Below, piece after piece: positions 27,084 to 39,408 of a stretch of 64,000 bases of DNA. The notes under the pieces are model-generated. The model was not told the origin of the DNA. It saw nothing but the letters and a program-made list of their open reading frames with translations, and ran no database searches. This stretch comes from Dromaius novaehollandiae (Eukaryota; Chordata; Aves; Casuariiformes; Dromaiidae). Within the stretch, counting starts at the first letter, position 1. The number at the start of each line of letters is the position of its first letter. A program made the translations under genes and the position numbers. The stretch lies in contig NC_088102.1 in NCBI RefSeq assembly GCF_036370855.1, positions 37,547,835 to 37,611,834 on the forward strand, read 5' to 3'.

Positions 27084-28675
27084 CTCTGCTCTACGAATTT
27101 AAAGAACACTTGAAGGCACTTGAGTCAGGCATGCAAGGAGCAGGATACCAAATTTATTCATGTGCATGTAGAAGTGCTTCAGCTCCACTTATGCAAGTGA
27201 TGCAAGTGACGCCAGCACAGCCACAGGAAAATGAAAGGTGAAGGGGGTGGGGAGACGACACTAAAGCTGGGATTAGAGTGCCTCTCCCCTTTCCTGTAAG
27301 TTGTACTTAATAACTGTAGGCAGATCCCCACTCAGGCAGATGCATCTTTGGTCACTTTTCTACTTTCGGTACAAAGAATCTAGGCATTTACCATCTGACT
27401 TTCAGTTCCACAGTTGAGGCACCTTAGAAACACGACATCTAGTTTCTAGCCCCTCATTATTACTCAGATCCAGCTTTTAGCCAGGACAATGCCTTGCTTT
27501 TTAGGCCTGTGTGAGATCTTCGATGGCCACAGGAGTCAAATCCCTTGAAGTTTAAAGGTATTGTTCTTATGACAGCTTGCTTGAACTATTGGTAAAACAA
27601 CACACAAATTAATTCCACTTCTTATACAAGAATTGTTACTCTTTAATTTCTTTTAGATCACTGAGCCCTTTTTGAAATGTCAGATGAAGTGCCTGTATGC
27701 ATACTTGCTGCACTAGAGGGAGTAGGAACCCCATCTCTGCCATGGGCAGCTTTGCCTGACTCAGGCTTGTATAGAAAACAGGCTGTTTAGAGGCCATCGG
27801 AGTAATCAGGTTCCTGGTTATTGAACACAGAACTGTGAAACACGAACATTATTACAGATCAAAGCTGAAGCTCTGTGTGGGAACAAGGCTCTTCTAACTT
27901 CCTGTATATTCTCACTTTGAACACTGCTAGCTGTTTCAGAATATTTCTTTTGTCAAAAATCACCCATATTTGTAATCATTTGCTCCTGATCCAGGATTCA
28001 GGTGCATGCTGTATATATGCCTTGCTAATGTAGGGAATTCCTCACTTTACCATGATCTCAATTTTAAATCTTTGAACAAAATTAGTTTCCAATGTCAACC
28101 ACCCTCTGGTTCACTTCTTTGTATAGCAGACAGTCCTCCACACCAGAAACTTTTTACAAATTCCTCTTCTAAAGATAAAAAAGCTCACTAGATTGATAGT
28201 ATAATCTGTTTCTGTCTGTAAATTGCAGGCAAAATGACCTATGCCACATCAGTTTAAGAGGCTATTCTTAGCTGAGAGGAATGGTTTAATCGCTATTAAA
28301 AAGCATTCTTACAGTTCCATCTAAAATGCTCTAACAAAGGTTTTTCTTAACAAAGGAAAATCCATCAAAAGCCCTCAAGGAATCCAGGAGAGATCACAAC
28401 GTGTATGTCTTCTTCCTTTATTATGCCAAATGGATGTATGCGTCTGTTAAACTGTACATGTTAAAAAGAGGAAGAGCACAAGAAAGAGAAGGGATAACTT
28501 TTAAAACTACTGCTCATCTATTGCTGCAGTAACTGTAGAAGCAGATTCTTCTATGCCCTCAATAGGAAACGACATACTACCACCCAAAGAAGCAACATAT
28601 ATTATTCATATCTTTCAAGACCAAAGTCAAAATTATTGTTCTGAAAAGATTCACAGGTCTTCAGCCATAGTAGAC
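27084..28675. other. Intergenic sequence without recognisable genes
   Basis: Non-coding, moderately AT-rich DNA. No open frame longer than 79 codons touches this stretch and no repeat was recognised. Confidence 0.55.
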
Positions 28676-28679
28676 TCTT

Positions 28680-29090
28680 TCACAATTTCAACTCTTTTCT
28701 AGATTTTAATCCTCTTTCTTTTTCTTCTTCCCTTTTAACTCATGTTCTTGCTAGCTTCTTCAAACAAAAGATTGATATCGGAACTCTTCACTTTCATTTT
28801 TTTGCCATCTCTCAACCTCTCCCTTCACTCCAGTTTTCAGCTGTGATTCTCTGTCTTTTCTTCTTGCTCAGCTTTTTCACTGTCTGACAGCTCTCTATAC
28901 TGTCCTTATTGCTTCCTTTCCTCTTGCTTATTCTTAACACTCTCCTTTTCCTCTGGCTCTTTTCTTTCAACCTTCAACCATATTACAAGTTCCACTCTTA
29001 CAGAATAATCTTCTCTTTACTCCTCTTATCTTTGCACTGCTCCCCATCTCCTTCTCTCAGTACATGAGGTATATAATCTGTTTCCTCACT
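28680..29090. other. Extended pyrimidine-rich tract
   Basis: For about 400 bases the + strand is dominated by C and T (for example 'cctctttctttttcttcttc' near 28,711, and similar text near 28,860 and 28,925), with only short purine interruptions. It is not a simple microsatellite. Possible explanations are a decayed CT-rich low-complexity tract or an isochore-like strand asymmetry. There is no coding frame and no splice context. Confidence 0.7.
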
Positions 29091-29639
29091 TAATTCTCCA
29101 TAATCCATAGCATTCTGGAAAAACTGAAAAATTTCAATACTCTAATTAGTTCAGAGACTAAAAGCTTTGAAATCTTAAACAGTGGTCATAATTTTCTAGG
29201 AAAACCTGAAAGGGGATATGGCTGCTGAAGAACATCTAGAAAATGAAACTCTTCATAAAAATATAAAAGCTCTTGAAAACAGTCTGGATACTTTATGCGG
29301 TGCTGTATTGTACCTGAATGGATGAGAGAAACAAGCAGCTATTCCACTGTTTTCCTTGCTCTTGAGAGGAGTAAAAACATTCAGAAATAACTAATCTGTA
29401 TTATAACATAGGAGGGAAAGGGCAACCTGTATCTTTGGGGACATATAATCAATCCTTTCATTTGCCTGCACACCCCAAATTCTTTCAGTTCAAACTCTGA
29501 TTTGGGAGCCTGTTCTCCTTTTAGGACTATAGGGCATATTTAAAAAACATTTAAAAAGTGGCATATTTCTATTGTAGCAGTCTACAGACGAGAAAAAGGA
29601 ACAGAAAAGTTATGAAAGTATTTGGCTGGTTCTGACATT

Positions 29640-29765
29640 CTTTATTTCTATGTCCTCGAATAAATCCCTTCACTTTTGCGTTCCTTAGTTTCCTCAACTG
29701 TAAAATGAAACTAATACAGCTTGCCTACCTTTGAGATGACTGGAGAATGCTAACATTTCAAAAAT
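29640..29765 (+). repeat. MIR-like SINE fragment
   Basis: The segment 'ttccttagtttcctcaactg' followed by 'taaaatgaaactaatac' and 'ttgcctacctttgagatgac' follows the well-known MIR core and 3' region ('cctcagtttcctcatctgtaaaatgg...taatagtacctacctcatagggttg'). It is preceded by a match to the 'aagtcacttaacctct' part ('aatcccttcacttttgcg'). The orientation corresponds to MIR sense on the + strand. The match is recalled from the consensus and is diverged. Confidence 0.6.
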
Positions 29766-29769
29766 TACA

Positions 29770-31860
29770 TTAAAAATTTTGCTTCACTTTCCTTCAATTG
29801 TTTTTTCAGCTGTTGCTATCACTTAAGGGTAGGTGAAGCCTCTGTAGTACAACCCTCTGAGACCTTGCTTAAAAGAGAAGAATTAACTGATGACATGGAA
29901 TGTCTTTCACTCATCTGAGAGGGACCAGCTGGATTTAGCTTCTCAGTTTGCGTACACTAGGTCCTTTGTTCGAGATCCATCGGAACTGTGACTCGTGAGT
30001 TTCATGACTGCCAAGCAAGTCATGCACAGTCACATATAGACATGTAATACAGAGCTAAAATAGAAGAGCTGTCAACCAACAACCTTGTGAAAATACTAAA
30101 TGCAGCTTTAAGAAACACTGAGTTTATTCTGATTTCAACCATACTTTAAAATTTTCTTTCCCTTTGCAAGGTACAGGCAAAAAGTCTAAGACATTCCTCA
30201 GAATCATCTAATCATTAACTAAAGCACCCAGCTCTTTCTCCTTAATTGGTTCCAACTGACAAACGCACTACTTAATGGCAGAAAATATGGCTGTTAGAGT
30301 CCAAATGCATGACATTTTATTTTGCACTACTGAATTTCTGTTACCCAGTTCTCTTCCTGCATGACATCCTGATCTTCCTATGAACTGGCAGTGCCTCCTA
30401 ACTTAGTATCCACAGCAGACAGCATCACTCCAGCTTTTAGGCGAAGGTAATTGCATTCATAACCCACTTTTGAGATTATTCATTCTCTGTCCAAATTCTT
30501 CTAGTAAACTCATCTTCTTTAGCTTTTGTAACATCCCATAGGCACCATGTTTTTTTAACAAAAAACATGCAGATTAAATCTATCATGTCTCCAGTCAGGA
30601 AATATAATTATACTATATGCTATTCTGAAATTGTGTTATCGTGAGGAACATTCTGAAATCATAGTTGCTGTCAACTCAAAACTTTTTTGACTTTATCGGC
30701 CTACTAACTTCTAAACCTGAATTAGTGCATGTGTCTCTGTGTTTTTGTATGTGTATATGCATGTCTGTCAACAACTGAAATGTAAGCTACATTTTTCCAT
30801 TTCATCACTAATACAATAGATGTAGTGTCCTTTCAGGGTACTTCCTGGCATTTCTTTGTGGTGGCCTGTAGCTGGGCACCCCATCTACACACGTGCTGCA
30901 GGCCTATAAGCAATCTTTGGATTGTCCCAGTCAGCTATACCAGTGTTGTGGAAGGAGCACTCTTAGAGACACAATTTGTCCTAAAGCCCAGACTGCATGT
31001 CTGACAAGGCATTTCAAGCACTTCTGCTGCATCCTATTTGAGTGCTCCGTGCACACCTGTGATCCCACATACAGCCCTTGATATTGAGAGCACTGCTTGC
31101 TGCAGCCCTTCTACCCACACTGATTCTCTTCCATCTACATCCTACACAAGCTACTGTGAATGAGGTGGGAGAAGAGTGCAAGAAAAGTCTTAACACCTCA
31201 CCTAACAGGAGGAAGATATAATTCATTTCATCTCATGAATCCTGTCACCAAAACTAGCATCAGCTCTAGCCTTATACCTGCAGATTTCCACTCCACTGCT
31301 ACAGGCCATCACTCTTGGGCTCAGCAATGTCCTAAAACTGTGTCTCAATAACTCACTGGCAGGACAAGGTTATTTTCTAAACATGGGAAGACCATCTGTG
31401 GGCTACTAATTTCCAGGTTTACAGGGTCAACTTCATGACCATGTGCAATGAGCTAGCATTCACTCTATAGCAGCATATCCCTATTTCCAGGCCTCCAATC
31501 TGACCTAGAAGTAAGCACGTATCATTCACTGCAACTCAAGCATACTGGACTCAAGTAGGTATATGATATAACAGTTTAATGTACGCAAGCCCAGAATGTC
31601 TGCTATCGTTGTAGAGGTGTAGGAAACCATTTGCCATTTGCTCCATCCATCAGCTGATCATCTGTGACATCCTGGATATCAGTGAAAGCTTTCCACCAGT
31701 TCGTTGGTGAAGGGCTGAGATTACCCAGGTCCCAAAGAGTCTGTTTAGGCCAGACTTATCACCATTGCTATTTCTTGCATGTTAATATTGGCTGCATAGA
31801 TCAGATGCATTGAATTCTGCATTTTGAAACTCTATGACCTCACTTTATGTTGGCAACCTT
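29770..31860. other. Intergenic sequence without recognisable genes
   Basis: Non-coding DNA including a short TG-rich patch at about 30,728-30,770 ('gtgcatgtgtctctgtgttt' and following). Open frames of up to 70 codons show no domain similarity. No RNA gene was seen. Confidence 0.55.
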
Positions 31861-31864
31861 TTCT

Positions 31865-32340
31865 GAGAACCAGTCTTGCTGTATGTCTCAGATTTCTCTT
31901 CCTCAGAGCTGTAATCTTCATCTTGACTGTAAATGTACACTGGGCCCAAGGCCAGTTACTCAGCCACATCCCCAGGTTAGCTAGTGCTGTAGGGAGAATT
32001 CCACCAGCAGCCCTCAAATAACTGTGCCATCCCATGAGCCCCATTCTTATTGCAAGTCTCAGATTTCTCTTTCTTGGTACTTTAATCCCAAACCTAACTC
32101 CATCCCTAGACTGAGACTTACACCATAGTATAGTAGCAGCCCCCTAGAGTCTGCTCAGGGAAGAATTCTAGTAGCAGTCCTTCTCTTTGGCAGTTTCTCC
32201 TGAGCCTCTTCTCTTGCTATGTTTCCCATTTCTCATTCTCAGAACCATAAACCTAATCTTACCTTAACCCTAGAATGAACCCTAGGCCAGGAATTCAGCA
32301 TCATCCTCAGGAGTGCTTCCTGCCATCCCACTTCCATGAC
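31865..32340. repeat. Degenerate ~170-bp tandem repeat, three copies
   Basis: Three diverged copies start near 31,865, 32,036 and 32,202. Copies 1 and 2 share the exact word 'tctcagatttctctt' (31,886 and 32,057, 171 bp apart). Copy 3 has 'catttctcattctcaga' at the equivalent place. Copies 1 and 3 share 'aggccag...attcagc/actcagcc...catcctcagg' (31,949 and 32,284, two periods apart). Copies 1 and 2 share 'gggagaattccaccagcag' against 'gggaagaattctagtagcag'. The third copy appears internally shortened. No coding or known satellite assignment can be made. Confidence 0.8.
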
Positions 32341-34015
32341 TGGAGTTGCTGGCCCTGTTTTAGTTGTGCACTCCAAGAGTTTCTCTGGTAGGCTATGACA
32401 ACAACCTCTACTCAAAGATAAGCATGTTGCAAGCTATCCAAAAAACGCTTTATCATATACTCCCTACATATGCAGATGAGAACACCACATGCTACTCTTG
32501 CTATAAGCATCCTCAGCAGCAGTCTCTAGGCTGCTGCTCCTTTTCATGTGGTGAAATCATTATAAAGAGAAAGCTGTATATAATTCCTCTGATGCAGTTT
32601 TGGAAGAAGAAGGTGATAACATCCCATCAGTGGAAACAGTAGTGTGGTACTAAGCATGACACCCATTCCTCTGGGTTTGCTGAGCAACAGGCTAGCTCTT
32701 AGAATACAATATAAGGATGCTGTCAGAGATGTGATCCAAGGAGTGCTGAAATTGGTGTGCCAAGGCCTGACATGTGCAAGACTCCTACACATTATAACAT
32801 TTGAAGCACTCCTGTGGTGCTGTCCACACGAGTGACAATGTAGATGGTCCTCCATAATTCAGCCTGATTCCAGTAACAGCAGTCTGAAAATTTCAAAGCC
32901 AAGAAGTCAGGACCTCAAAAATAGTTTGGCTTAGATATCTTGAAGGAAAAATGAAGCCGCTTCTGTCTTTTTGTTAAGTTTCAAAGTGTATTTATGTCAC
33001 CTTTTCATTTTTTTTTTTTCCACCCAAGCAAGCTGGAAGTGCAACTGAGATTCTCCGTTTCCAGAAGCTGGGAATCTAATAAAAGATCAAATATCACAAG
33101 ATTTGTGATGAAATCTGTTGGCAACTCTGTTATTCTACAACCTTCACTAAAATTGAATAGCATTTATATGAATTGCTATGTTCAGTTGGATCATTCATGA
33201 AAGCGTACCTGATCCTAAGCAGTGTATACATATCAGACATGCTTTCCCTCTGAGACCAAGCATATTTATATCTGTTTGTCCGCTCAAGAAATGCGAAGTT
33301 CTATTGAATAGTTTATTAGGAAAAAAACACTCTCTTGCCTAAAAAGCTTCTAGAAGTTATCTATAATCTATTACAAAATGCATTTAGTGAACAATTTTTG
33401 TGAGATGGCTAAGTTCTGAGACAGAACGGCTAGCAGCTGCTAACTGTTAGTAAAATGTTGGTATTTAAAGTTACAGTCTCCTTTCAAGTACATGTGTAAC
33501 TCATGAGTATTTATGGAAGTATGTGTTTGCCTCCAGGGTATCATCATCATGCTTTTAACTCCATTTTGACATTTGAAAAGAACAGCAAAGAAGGAAACCT
33601 AATTTAATCATTAAATATTTGACTTCATCTTTAAAAGGAAAGCTTGGATGAGGCTTTCAGGCCAAGTAAAATCTATAAAATTGCATATAAGCACAATATG
33701 ATATTAAGTCGCATAGAAAGTTTTACATGACTGTAAGAGATTTATCCTGCCGTAGGGGTACACAGCACATACACAACTTTCAGTAGTACTAATCCTGATA
33801 CTAATGCTAATGCTATTTTTGGTGCTTTTATCACTTTTCTGTAACAGATTCAAGTCCTCATTATGTTAACATTGAAATATTTTGTGGTTATCCAATACTT
33901 CAAGGCAATTCCTATACTGATATGGTCCACAGTCATGGGGCCCTGCTGCCAAATGCCTTGCCAAGAGTCTCTTTTGGACAAGTGCAATTCTCTAATTTGA
34001 GAACATGATTCTATG
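32341..34015. other. Intergenic sequence without recognisable genes
   Basis: Contains a 103-codon minus-strand open frame (32,544-32,855) and an overlapping + strand frame, neither with a recognisable product. A T-run lies at about 33,008-33,020. I see nothing else to annotate. Confidence 0.5.
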
Positions 34016-34016
34016 A

Positions 34017-34120
34017 TATGACTTTCCCATATGATAGTTCTAACATATCACAATTTTTATTTAATATTTCTAACATATCACATATGATAAGACTTTCACA
34101 TACAATGATAGTTTCTAAAC
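34017..34120. repeat. Short nested degenerate tandem repeat
   Basis: The block 'actttcccatatgatagttc' at 34,021 recurs in diverged form at 34,092 ('actttcacatacaatgatag'), giving a period of about 71 bp. Inside it the word 'ttctaacatatcaca' occurs at 34,038 and again at 34,068. The two overlapping periodicities suggest successive duplication steps. Confidence 0.7.
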
Positions 34121-34926
34121 AGATCATGACTTTTACAGCCTTTATCCAGCAACCTTCCCTGAGAGAGAAATTACCTCATGAGGGGCTCTGGCAACTGAGT
34201 TGCAAAGAAATCCTAAGTCACACAAAGGTAAAATAGTAGTGAACTCAGTCTTTGTAAATCCTAGACTAGTACAACAGCAAACACATCATCCTTTTTGTCC
34301 TCTGCTCAGGCATCTATATAGGTCACAACAGGGATAGTAACTCACGTGAGAGGGGGAGTGAATGTGATGAACGCACTGTTCAATAAGGAGACTGCTGAAT
34401 TTGAACTCAGATCAATTTCTGGATAGATGTAAGGAGGATCCTCTTATAGAGGAGACTGTAGCAGTTTCATTACTAAAGACATCTTCAGCATTTGTATTCA
34501 AATGCACTCAGTATAATCTTCCAGCCAAAGATAAAATAAAAAGGCTGATCTGTCTGTATCTGCTGTTAGCTATTCCAGATGGGAGTCAAACCAGATCTTC
34601 ATGTTGTGAATCCAGTTCAGAAATGATGGGCAAATCACCTTAATCAAAAAGAGCCAAGCTTACTTGTGCCTACCACAATCTACAGTGGTGTCATGGAACC
34701 AAAAAGTATTATCTCCATTTTGCCTGGACTGAGTCTTTGGCCACTTAACATGCTTCTGTGTCCCAGTCTCTTGTCATGAGTGAGTAATGCACTGGATGTG
34801 CTCCAGCTGGATCAAAAGCAATAAGGGTATGAAGAGCAATGCAGCAAGCACCATGAACACACTGGAACCCTCCTTGATTTTGTAGCACTCCTTCAGTGCT
34901 AAATGAGAGGCAAGAAAAGCTACAGT

Positions 34927-35230
34927 AAATGCAGCCCTGGATATCGTTGGCCTTCTTTGCCACAAGGGCACATTGCTGGCTCATGTTGAACTTGTCCACC
35001 AGGACCCCCAGGTCCTTCTCTGCAAAGCCTCTCCAGCCAGTTGATGCCTAGCCCATATTGGTGCATGGGGTTATTCTTCTCCAAGAGCAGGACTTTGCAC
35101 TTCCCTTTGTTGAACTTCATGAGGTTCCTGTGTACCCATTTCTCCAGCCTGTTGAGGTCCCACTGAATGGCGGCACAGCCATCTGGTGTGTCAACCACTC
35201 CTCCCAGTTTTGTACTATCTGCAAATGATT
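34927..35230 (-). mobile_element. CR1 LINE, inverted 5' piece (reverse transcriptase C-terminal region)
   Basis: Read on the minus strand, this piece encodes the part of CR1 ORF2 just after the reverse transcriptase catalytic region. Recognisable blocks are 'CAAIQWDLNRLEKW', 'NLMKFNKGKCKVLLL' and 'NMSQQCALVAKKANDIQGCI'. One frameshift lies near 35,020, because the first two blocks and the last are in different frames, so the piece is dead. CR1 similarity ends abruptly at about 34,927, just after the codons for GCI, and sequence below that is not CR1. At the other end it is clear to about 35,215. The last 70-90 bp before the + strand piece are too diverged to assign. It probably belongs to the same insertion as the 35,303-35,866 piece. 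Confidence 0.88.
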
Positions 35231-35302
35231 TATGTTTATCTCAACTCCTTGCACCAGCACATGCTGGGGGCCAACTGCACTTGTGGCAGAGGTAGTCAAC
35301 GG

Positions 35303-35866
35303 CCCCTAGGCTGTATTAGGAAAAGTGTTGCCAGTAAGTGATCCTTCTTATCCACTGGTGAGGCCACATGTGGAGTGCTGTGTCCAATTCTGGGTTCCCC
35401 AGTACAACATATGGATTTACTGGAGTGAGTCCAGCCAGTGGCCACGAAGATGATGAAGGGATTGGAGCATCTTTCATATGAGGAGAGGCTGAGAGAGCTG
35501 AGACTGTTTAGCCTGGAGAAGAGAAGGCTCAGGGGAATGTTATCAATCTGTATAAATATCTGATGGGGGAGTATAAAGAAGATGGGGCCAGATCGAGTGA
35601 CAGAACAATGGGCACAAGAGGCAATGGGCATGAACTGAAACACAGGAAATTCTGCTTAAACTTAAGAAAAAAGTTTCTTTATTGTGAGAGTAGTCATACA
35701 CTAGAGCAGGTTTCCTAGAGAGGCTGTGGAGTCTCCATCCTTGGAGATACTCAAAATCCAGCTGGATGCAGTCCTGAGCAACTTGCTTAGCTGACCCTGC
35801 CTGAGCAGGACAGTTGGACTAGATGATCTCCAGAGATGATCTTCCAACCCCAACCAGTTTGTGATT
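35303..35866 (+). mobile_element. CR1 LINE, 3' piece
   Basis: This is the 3' end of a CR1 element in + orientation. It opens at 'cctaggctgtattagg', equivalent to the GCI codons where the inverted piece stops. It continues through the end of ORF2 ('VRPHVECCVQFW', then '[15 protein letters not shown]' near 35,455-35,500, '[10 protein letters not shown]') and the 3' region with 'ggacaagaggcaatgggca'-like text, 'tttctttattgtgagagtag' and the terminal 'ggactagatgatctccagag' near 35,816. CR1 elements end in short octamer repeats of the type ATTCTRTG; here only a decayed 'gattctgagatg' is left near 35,863. Several small indels break the reading frame. CR1 is the dominant LINE of birds, which supports the avian assignment. 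Confidence 0.95.
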
Positions 35867-35869
35867 CTG

Positions 35870-38800
35870 AGATGCAGAAGAGCTGAGTACAGCTTTCCAG
35901 TTCACTGACAGGAGCCTTGCTGATTTAGTAAGGCAGATGGTGATTGCTCTGCTCAAAGGTGTAAAGAATTTCATTTGAGGATTTGATTTAAGGGAAAGTA
36001 GAGAGGCCAAGGACATGCCAAGATCCTCCACTTACAGGGTCTGTGGAGCCAAAAGGAAGTTAAAGCTTGAGACCCATAGTAAAAGAGATTAGAAAACTCA
36101 CAACGAAGGAAAAGTGGGGCCTTAGGAGAGAAAGGGATTAAAACAGAAAAGGTCATAGGAACTGTATGCTTGGGAGGACACAACAACAGTGCAGTTTCAC
36201 ATTACAGCAATAATTCACTCAGCGTCCTAAGTTTAAAAATAACACCACTGTCACAAGGTTTAATTAGGGATAAAATTTCACATTACACTGCCAATGAAGG
36301 GGACATGCCTGTTCTTCCTCCTCCCGCCCACCCTTTTCTTTCTCTCCTCCCACTCCCTAATGATTGCAGTCATGAACCAGAGCAACTCACTGATACAAAA
36401 GAATATTGAACCACCAAAAGAAAAATATTACTATTCCATTGCAGCAGTTTGGTGTCTTTGCTTCTCCCCGTGGACACACAGTTGCTACAGCCAACACAAG
36501 AGAGGGGGTGGGTTAACACAACTGTGAAAGGTGAAAATAGCAGGATGATCCATTTTAGCTGTATACTCAATTGGAAGTGACTGAAATTTATTAGACATGA
36601 AAAAGTGGATGTTATTTTATATACTCTTGACTATGAGTGAGTTATTGGTGTAATCAGGCAGCTTGACTGCAGTGCTGCCACACACCCTGAGGGAATATGC
36701 TCTGCTCCACACCATGCAACAGAATCACTGACAATATCCACTGAAGACTTAGAGCTTCCCTGAAAACCCTAGGCAATGAAGGCCTCAAAAGTACTTCCCA
36801 ACTGTTGCAAATTTCAACCTGTCATTGCAAAAATGTCTTCCACAACCAAGAATAGGATTGCATGAATTTAACACAAGTTGGTGGCAAAAAACTATCAATA
36901 TCTCCAAGCTTACAATGAAGGAGTTCCAGACATTTGAAAATATTCCCTGAAATACATCCACAGAAAATGAATAATAAACAACCCCTTCCAAAACTAAGTA
37001 CAAGAAAGAACTACACTCCAGTCACATTTAAGAAAACTGTAATTCCAGATAGTGAGGTGGGACCCTAAGTAATACAAATGTGACTATGTTTAAATACTGT
37101 GTTCAAAACTATAGGTCAACTAGCTTTACTTACTGGTGGAAAAGATGGGTGGAAAGGATGAGATTCCAATACATCCACATAAGGTTTTCCAGTTGGTTCC
37201 CTAAAAACTCACTACTGGACCAATCTACAAAGAGAAATAAATACATGTCAAATAAAGAATTGTAGAAAATTCTGTACTAAATGTAGCTAGGGAATGTCTG
37301 TTCAACTAAAATGAACAGCACTGTGTAAATGACTGAAACAAAAAACAAACGATGAACATCAGAAGATCAGAATGCTTATCCTGTTTCCTGCTTCAAAACA
37401 TTATGTGGCTTTGAGCAACTCACAGTTTCTAAATATGTCTACTGATACTAGCAGCCTCAAAGCCAAAGACTCATTGACACATTTAATGGGTTGATGCTCA
37501 GCATCTCTTAAAGTCATTTTTGTCTTCAGGTGATCAGCTTGCATCAAAAGTAATAATGGTTAGTGGAAAATTTGACCATAGTTTCTTATTCCTCAGGTTC
37601 ACAATTCATACAATTAGCAGTAATGAACATAAACCATTCTGGAATATGCAAGAGAAAAGCTGCGTGTCCATACACACATGCGCACACAGACACACACACA
37701 TGTTGTTTTTAGATATGCATATACATAGAGAGACATAGTTTTAAATGAAAATGACATTTGAACCCTCAAAATAGGATTTCATAGTTCATGAAACTGCTGT
37801 TAAATAAAAAATTAAGATAGTAATTTTGTGATAGTTGGGATAAAAACATCTGGATTACTGCTCAAGTTAATGTCACCTTTGAAATTAAGTACACTTGAAA
37901 TCTGACTATAGTCTAAGAACAGCAATGAAAATAAAAGAATAACCTGCTCCTAGAACAAGCTTATTTGCCAGCTATGACAAGCTTTGTAAGCTCAGCTAGA
38001 TGAAAAAGTGCTTTCTAAGTAGCTGTCAAACTTAATATGATGGGTTTGTCTGTAGTATCCAAATCTAGGACCTACAAGGTCTCGTGTAGTAAGCCATGAA
38101 CATAAAAAATACAATGCTTTGCGAATGGGAATGTATGGAAATTTTTTGTGATGACAATTTGAAATCTGTAACAATTTGGAAATTATTTTGCACCCACTCA
38201 GTAGAGCCCTTGTAGGGCTGTTTTAGAGAATAAGGGGGGCCATGTTCAAGATGGAAATAAAGTGAAGGAGCTGCCTTGCTCTAGAAGATTATTCTGCTAG
38301 ATTCCTGAGTGTCAGGATACTAATACTGCAATCAGAGAGGAAGCTATCTGGCAGAATCAGATTACACTGCTATAGAACGTGAGCATGTGTCTACCTTTGA
38401 GAAGACAGAACCAAAGTTGTAAGACAGGCTGGGCCTTCTACTGTTCAGAAATAAGCAACAGCTTTATTTCCACAGTATGTTAATGTTCTAATATATTATA
38501 GTGTAGTCAAAACAGAAATTGATACTGACACTGCAGTTTCTTTGACTTCAGATGGACAATGTAATAAAATATTCAGGAAGACGCCCTTAGGGCAAATGAA
38601 TTGTCTACTTGTGAGCGATACAAAAGAAAAATTATATGTTTGAATAATAAGAAATTAAGTTAACAGCAGTTAACAACAGTTAATAGTAGACTAAAAAATA
38701 AATTTTATTATCTGATACTAGTTTGTCATTGCCGGTCTGTAATCGGTTAACATGTTTTACTGAAGAAAGGTAAACAGTTTAGCCAATAGCCTAGAAAATG

Positions 38801-39405
38801 GAAGTAAATCATAGATAAGTATTTTTCCTAGTTATGAATTTTGTGCAAAGAATATATGGGCTGCTGAGTTATAGATTTTAAACACTGGTCGCAATTTTTT
38901 CCAAGAATATCTTAATGCTATCTATTCTAAAGGGAGTTACTGAAAAAATGATGGAATAAAATTACCAAAACACTTGTTTTCCCACTCAAGCGATTTTGTA
39001 AAATGAGCAGCAGCCACCGGATATATGTCAAACCAGCATGTTACTATCTAGATGAATAGTGCTTTTTACATTATAGCCGCAAATCCATACCTCAACATGG
39101 GACAATATTCAGCCTCAAAAACTTAGGGCGACTAGACCCAAGGGAATGGTAAGATACAGGTGAATACAAGCATTATATAGGGAAGCATGACAAAAACTGT
39201 ATGTGCACAAGATGTTTATTCCAGACTATTTGACTATGTGAACCTACAATTATATTCAGGGGCTACTGTATACATAATTCTGGGCCTCAATACTTGTTAT
39301 GACTGGATCCACACAATGTTTTTGTATCAGTTAAACCGTTATAGCTAGTGGCATAATTTATGTGTGTATGCATATATTTAAATCAAAATTATTAAAAAGA
39401 TCTGT
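35870..39405. other. Intergenic sequence without recognisable genes
   Basis: AT-rich non-coding DNA with a short CA-rich patch at about 37,672-37,705 ('acacacatgcgcacacagac' and following). Open frames of up to 79 codons are unrecognisable. No RNA gene was found. Confidence 0.55.
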
Positions 39406-39408
39406 CCC

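Noticed and set aside
32544..32855. 103-codon minus-strand frame overlapping a + strand frame, considered as a decayed gene or transposase
   Set aside because: Neither translation resembles a transposase, reverse transcriptase or receptor, and no terminal repeats were found around it.
35296..35643. 115-codon minus-strand open frame inside the CR1
   Set aside because: It is the antisense reading of the + strand CR1 3' piece.
37672..37705. CA-rich patch considered as a microsatellite
   Set aside because: Interrupted by other bases every few units and too short to call a true (CA)n array.
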